IMG/VR virus record: IMGVR_UViG_3300006805_000170 | Span: 1 to 23,243 of that record | Reading direction: 5' to 3' (one strand) | Origin: a virus | DNA length: 23,243 bases | In this document: one piece after another, positions 19,964 to 23,243 of the stretch | Position numbering within the stretch: the first letter of the stretch is position 1 | How the letters are laid out: each line of letters opens with the position of its first letter | The notes under the pieces: generated by a model | Databases searched by the model: none | What the model was told of the DNA's origin: nothing | Seen by the model: only the letters and a program-made list of their open reading frames with translations | Program-made: the position numbers and the translations under genes

Positions 19964-21985
19964 ATGCCCGGTGGTTCCGACCGTTTCCTGTCGGTGTTCC
20001 TCCCCGGAAACATCGTGTCACCGGGCGAGCCAAGCACGCTGCAGTTTGCCATCGTTGACGACTCGCAGATTGACGGCGGCAAACGGGCGATTGTCCGTAA
20101 CTACCGAGACGCTAACGCATCTGACGCTGGGCGTATCCGCCGTGTGCAGTGGGAAGTCTGGGGGCCAATCGGCGCTTCCCTAGAGTCAACCTCAGGTCGC
20201 CTTGGCACTGATTTCTGCCGCAACCTTGAGACGCGTTGGGAGAGGCGGCTTATTTCCTCTGGTCAGCAGACTGAAGTTGCCCTTGGCGGTGATGACCCTC
20301 CCGGTGAACCTTCATATTTTGGAACTGCAAATTTTGGCAGCAACTACTTTTACTCTGGTTTACAAGTGGTAAGTGGCGATGACGTTGTTGTCTTTGACGA
20401 GCAGGAAGGCTATCTGTTTGCCAGTCGCGGATCGCTAACGACGCAGGTTAGGCTTGATGATTTTTCTATCGTTCAAACTAAACAGCATGGTGTAACTGTT
20501 CTTGACGCTGCTTTGTGGAGGACAAAGGGTCGTCTTGCTATGGGTCGCTACATGCCAATGCAGACCCGCGACTACGTTGATGCCGTTGGCTCTACGTACA
20601 TCGACACCGTTGCTATCTCACCCACTCAGGACGTTTACGCTCAGGCGGTGAAGCGTGGTTCCGACCGTGCTTGGTACATCGACGCTGACCCCAATAGCAC
20701 GACGTATAACTACGCTGGCTATAGCCTTGATTCTTTCGAGACTCTTGCTGCGCCTTTCCAAGTTGGCGACCCTGACGTAAACACCACTGGCATTGGGCCA
20801 TTCGGCCCGTTCACCATGTTCGGTGCAGAGGACAACCTGTACTCGTTCACTGACCAAGGCAAGCCAGTTCCGCTGTCCCGTGCTTTGCTCAACCACCTCA
20901 CTGACCACAACGGTCAGCAATGGGCCGACCCCGGATGGGGTTGGAACTACGCCATCACGAGCATCGGCCTTCGTGCTATTCAACCGGGTATCGACAACCC
21001 TGTTGGTATTGGTGAGCGGATGCGTGGCTTCACTGGTCACGACGGTATCCCGCACGCTATCTGGGCGGAGCGCGGTGAACTCTGGTGTGTGTACTGGACA
21101 AGCGAGGGCGACCTCTACGGATACCGTGGAGCGTTTGGCCCTGAGACTGCCAACACTGGACAGCCGCTCTGGTTCCCTTGGTTCTACAAGGCTAACTCCA
21201 CATGCGGCGCGCTGTTCTCGTCTGTCCGTGGTCTTACCGACCCGCTCAAGGAGTTCCGTGTCTTCCGTGGTGATGGCACGAACATGACCTACATGCTCGC
21301 TGCATCTGACGGCAGAGACGACCTCAGCCCGACGTACGTGTACAGCACTGACGGCGGTGACTGGTACGGCACGACAATCGACCGTGACCCTAACCTCTTG
21401 AAGACGCTGCGCCTCGCGCGATTCAAGACGCGGAGCATGACCGCTGGTTCTTCGTGGCAGTTGGGCATGGCGTTCGACCCGCCTCCTACCAACACTGCCG
21501 GTGCTACGTATGTAAACGTCGGCAACGCCGTGACGAGCAACGGCGCTCAGACTATTGAACCAGTGCAGGGCAACGTCGCCCTCACCAACATTTCTGGTCG
21601 CACGATGAAGCCTCGACTCACTCAGATTGCCGATGGCAGCGGCGCTGACTCTACTCCGCCTGAAATCAACGGCACGCTTGAGATTGAGTACGACGAGCGG
21701 CCCGAGCAGATTGAGGAAGTCAACGTCGTCGTCAACATGACGGGCACGTCGTACTCCAACAACTACATCTGGGACACGCTCCGCGAACTGCTTGGCTCTA
21801 CTGTCAACGGCCCGTTCCAGATTCAGTTGCCCGACGACCTCCCGCCTATCGTTACTAAGAACTCTGGCGGCGGCAAGAAGTGGGCGATGCTTGCTGGCGT
21901 TACCCACCGTGACGACATCAAAGACCCGAGCATCGAGGGCGTGGCTCTGACGTTTATCGTCTGGCCACAGGGAGACACCATCTAA
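19964..21985 (+). CDS. Large tail structural protein (hub/nozzle candidate)
   Basis: A 673-aa beta-rich protein with AAGGAA before ATG. It has many Trp/Tyr/Gly-containing blade-like strands (WAERGELWCVYWTSEGDLYGYRGAFG, QPLWFPWFYKA) compatible with a beta-propeller or tail-tubular-B-like nozzle, plus a C-terminal alpha/beta part (TLEIEYDERPEQIEEVNVVV). Residues 119-129 (FGTANFGSNYF) echo the N-terminus of the 22-residue-repeat protein (FGSAHFGTDYF). No hydrolase motif is seen. Size and position, with no other large tail gene in the window, suggest the podoviral tail tube or hub. The specific role is inferred. Confidence 0.65.
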   Translation: MPGGSDRFLSVFLPGNIVSPGEPSTLQFAIVDDSQIDGGKRAIVRNYRDANASDAGRIRRVQWEVWGPIGASLESTSGRLGTDFCRNLETRWERRLISSGQQTEVALGGDDPPGEPSYFGTANFGSNYFYSGLQVVSGDDVVVFDEQEGYLFASRGSLTTQVRLDDFSIVQTKQHGVTVLDAALWRTKGRLAMGRYMPMQTRDYVDAVGSTYIDTVAISPTQDVYAQAVKRGSDRAWYIDADPNSTTYNYAGYSLDSFETLAAPFQVGDPDVNTTGIGPFGPFTMFGAEDNLYSFTDQGKPVPLSRALLNHLTDHNGQQWADPGWGWNYAITSIGLRAIQPGIDNPVGIGERMRGFTGHDGIPHAIWAERGELWCVYWTSEGDLYGYRGAFGPETANTGQPLWFPWFYKANSTCGALFSSVRGLTDPLKEFRVFRGDGTNMTYMLAASDGRDDLSPTYVYSTDGGDWYGTTIDRDPNLLKTLRLARFKTRSMTAGSSWQLGMAFDPPPTNTAGATYVNVGNAVTSNGAQTIEPVQGNVALTNISGRTMKPRLTQIADGSGADSTPPEINGTLEIEYDERPEQIEEVNVVVNMTGTSYSNNYIWDTLRELLGSTVNGPFQIQLPDDLPPIVTKNSGGGKKWAMLAGVTHRDDIKDPSIEGVALTFIVWPQGDTI

Positions 21986-22233
21986 TGAACGAGAGGAACC
22001 TAGAGGCCACGGTTCGCACAGCCGACTACTCTGACGCGCTTCGCCGTGCCATGAGTCAGGCTCCTACCGGCAGGCAGATGACTATTGACGGTACGTTCGT
22101 CGTGTCTGTTTACACAGACGACCCGGAGAACGTCCTGCTCCAGCCTGCCAACGGCACCGTTGTCATGTGGGATGACGGCGGCACTCTTCGCCTTCGCGGG
22201 TACACTCGCGCAACTGGGTGGCAGACCCTGTAG
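21985..22233 (+). CDS. Small hypothetical protein before the lysis cassette
   Basis: An 82-aa protein starting on the last base of the preceding stop (TAATG). It has a charged helical start (NERNLEATVRTADYSDALRRAM) then strand-like segments (TIDGTFVVSVYTDD, GTVVMWDDGGTLRLRGY). No transmembrane segment or family is recognised. It links the tail genes to the lysis genes; its function is unknown. Confidence 0.7.
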   Translation: MNERNLEATVRTADYSDALRRAMSQAPTGRQMTIDGTFVVSVYTDDPENVLLQPANGTVVMWDDGGTLRLRGYTRATGWQTL

Positions 22234-22242
22234 GAGATTGCC

Positions 22243-22461
22243 ATGTCCGAGCGTCCGTTTGCTGACGAGGGTGAGGTTATCGCTACCTTCAATGCGGTAC
22301 GCGAACAACTGAACCGCATCGAGCATCAGGTCATGAAGACCAACGGACGCGTCAGGGCACTGGAAATCTGGAGGGCGTTTACCAACGGAGCAATTGCAGT
22401 CCTCACGCTGCTGGTTGGCTCTGGCGTTGCGTGGCTTGTGTTCTTTGGGGTGAACAAGTGA
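22243..22461 (+). CDS. Holin-like coiled-coil plus transmembrane protein
   Basis: A 72-aa protein with a short helical, coiled-coil-like part (about 11-42, VREQLNRIEHQVMKTNGRVRALE) then one hydrophobic span (about 48-70, GAIAVLTLLVGSGVAWLVFF) and a basic end. This is the XhlA-like single-span holin layout. Placed two genes before the amidase, it should permeabilise the membrane at the end of infection. There is no signal peptide. The gene end overlaps the next start (GTGA). A membrane regulator of lysis is the alternative. Confidence 0.65.
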   Translation: MSERPFADEGEVIATFNAVREQLNRIEHQVMKTNGRVRALEIWRAFTNGAIAVLTLLVGSGVAWLVFFGVNK

Positions 22462-22565
22462 AGAACAAGTACAGGTTCTTTGACGTTTACTCGCCCATCG
22501 AATACAAGAAGTGGGCGGCGTTTATCGCGTTTCGCGGTGACATTCTTGAGAGGAAGTTCTGGTGA
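22458..22565 (+). CDS. 35-aa basic/aromatic small ORF between holin and amidase
   Basis: A 35-codon frame from a GTG that overlaps the holin stop by 4 bp and the amidase start by 4 bp. This double overlap is the best argument that it is real. It encodes a Lys/Arg/Phe/Tyr/Trp-rich peptide (KNKYRFFDVYSPIEYKKWAA near the start, ERKFW at the end). No family is recognised. It may be a lysis accessory or a translational coupler. Confidence 0.5.
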   Translation: MKNKYRFFDVYSPIEYKKWAAFIAFRGDILERKFW

Positions 22566-23155
22566 GTACTTGGTATCCGTCTGCTGATGACCAGTATCCC
22601 GGCCCAGCGTGGAAAGTGAACGGGGTAGTCAATCGCTCCGAGGGCGTGGTGCTGCACTCGATGGAGGGCGCGTACGGCGGGGCGCTCACTGTCCTGACTG
22701 GAAACTCGCAGGCATCGTGGCACTTCTCCGTCCTCAAGGACGGTCGTGTCATCCAGCATTACCCCACTGATTCAGCCTGCTGGCACGCGGGCGGCCCTGC
22801 CGCCAACAACAAGTTCATCGGCATCGAGCATGAAGGCAGGGTGGGTGAGCCGTTGACTCCTGAGCAGTTGGCATCGAGCGTCGGGCTGGTGCGGTGGATT
22901 GCTCAGGAGGAGGGCTGGCAGATGGCCCGCCACGTCACAATGTTCGAACATAACGAGGTGTACAATACCGCTTGTCCAAGTGGACGGATTCCTTGGGAGT
23001 CGTACGTGACAAATGACCCCAACCGCGAAGACAACTACGACACTGGCCTGACTCGCATCAGGCTTGAAGACATGCTCCGCATCCTCTGCGACGAGCATCG
23101 CCACGCCGAGGGCGACCCGCAGGTGCTGCATGAAATTATTGATGGGAAGCGTTGA
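22562..23155 (+). CDS. N-acetylmuramoyl-L-alanine amidase (endolysin)
   Basis: A 197-aa Amidase_2/PGRP-type zinc enzyme that cleaves the bond between muramic acid and the stem peptide. Zinc ligands are visible: His32 (VVLHSMEG), His130 (MFEHNEVYNT) and Cys138 (ACPSGRIPW). The His-x7-Cys spacing matches T7 lysozyme. Other family blocks are ASWHFSVLKDGRVIQHYP, the substrate-pocket-like DSACWHAGG, and NKFIGIEHEG. There is no signal peptide, so export depends on the holin. The C-terminal about 45 residues are charged with no clear wall-binding repeat, short for a Gram-positive endolysin. The GTG start overlaps the preceding stop. Confidence 0.92.
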   Translation: MSTWYPSADDQYPGPAWKVNGVVNRSEGVVLHSMEGAYGGALTVLTGNSQASWHFSVLKDGRVIQHYPTDSACWHAGGPAANNKFIGIEHEGRVGEPLTPEQLASSVGLVRWIAQEEGWQMARHVTMFEHNEVYNTACPSGRIPWESYVTNDPNREDNYDTGLTRIRLEDMLRILCDEHRHAEGDPQVLHEIIDGKR

Positions 23156-23243
23156 TGACTCTCTCCATGCTCAAGTCTTTCCGTGATGGTGGCATCACCG
23201 GCGGCACTACCGCTGTCGTGATGATGCTCATGCTCAACAACGG
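23155..23243 (+). CDS. Partial small membrane-like protein, cut by the window end
   Basis: An ATG overlaps the amidase stop (TGATG). Only 29 codons are visible: a polar start (SMLKSFRDGGITGGTT) then a hydrophobic run (AVVMMLMLNN) that looks like the beginning of a transmembrane span. Given the lysis location it could be a second holin or antiholin. It is incomplete, so the call is tentative. Confidence 0.5.
   Translation, partial: MTLSMLKSFRDGGITGGTTAVVMMLMLNN

Noticed and set aside
20618-21907. 429-codon antisense open frame across the tail protein gene
   Set aside because: Same codon-bias effect; Arg/Val-rich with no recognisable motif.

Overview
The window is the virion-morphogenesis and lysis half of a tailed double-stranded DNA phage, apparently a podovirus. 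It holds terminase, portal, scaffold, HK97/P22-type coat, head-tail adaptor, Gly-rich tail fibre, a tail-hub-like protein, holin and amidase. There is no recognisable tail-tube, sheath or baseplate gene. Two very large proteins (928 and 901 aa) look like internal or ejection proteins rather than a classical tape measure. Neither end is a natural boundary: a gene is cut at the right end, and the left end opens inside a repeat array. No integrase, replication gene, tRNA, rRNA or CRISPR array is seen.

The host cannot be fixed from sequence alone. Three features lean towards an actinobacterium or another Gram-positive: moderately high GC, palindromes matching the Gram-positive LexA/DinR box (GAAC-N4-GTTC), and a divergent terS/terL gap in which both genes have a TANNNT box 7 nt before an ATG and no Shine-Dalgarno, as in leaderless mRNAs.

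Layout. (1) 1-309: regulatory or replication-like DNA with four tandem LexA-box-like palindromes, two copies of a TACCC-N5-GGGTA palindrome, perfect dyads, a possible leader peptide and TGACGAAC direct repeats. (2) 310-747: small terminase on the minus strand, the only clear gene not on the plus strand. (3) 796-5356: large terminase, two small putative zinc-binding proteins, portal and a small helical protein. (4) 5356-8142: 928-aa ejection/tape-measure-like protein. (5) 8142-10687: three tiny proteins (Lys-rich, Cys-rich, and one resembling DUF6321), a beta protein, a 22-residue-repeat Gly-rich protein, an Ig-like small protein and another Lys/Met/Gly-rich small protein. (6) 10701-13406: 901-aa protein with an LPD38-like region. 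(7) 13407-16571: what looks like a self-contained capsid operon, with a promoter and dyad, scaffold, coat, decoration-like and beta-rich proteins, two small overlapping genes and a perfect 14-bp-stem hairpin. (8) 16630-21985: beta structural protein, head-tail adaptor with a beta insert, Gly-rich tail fibre, chaperone-like protein and tail-hub-like protein. (9) 21985-23243: small protein, holin-like protein, a 35-aa ORF, a T7-lysozyme-type amidase and the start of a small membrane protein.

Most plus-strand genes are tightly packed, often with TAATG, TAGTG or GTGA stop/start overlaps, so translational coupling is likely. The only substantial gaps (left end, 13407-13490, 16536-16629) carry the visible control signals. 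Functions of the small proteins are inferred from context and composition unless stated.
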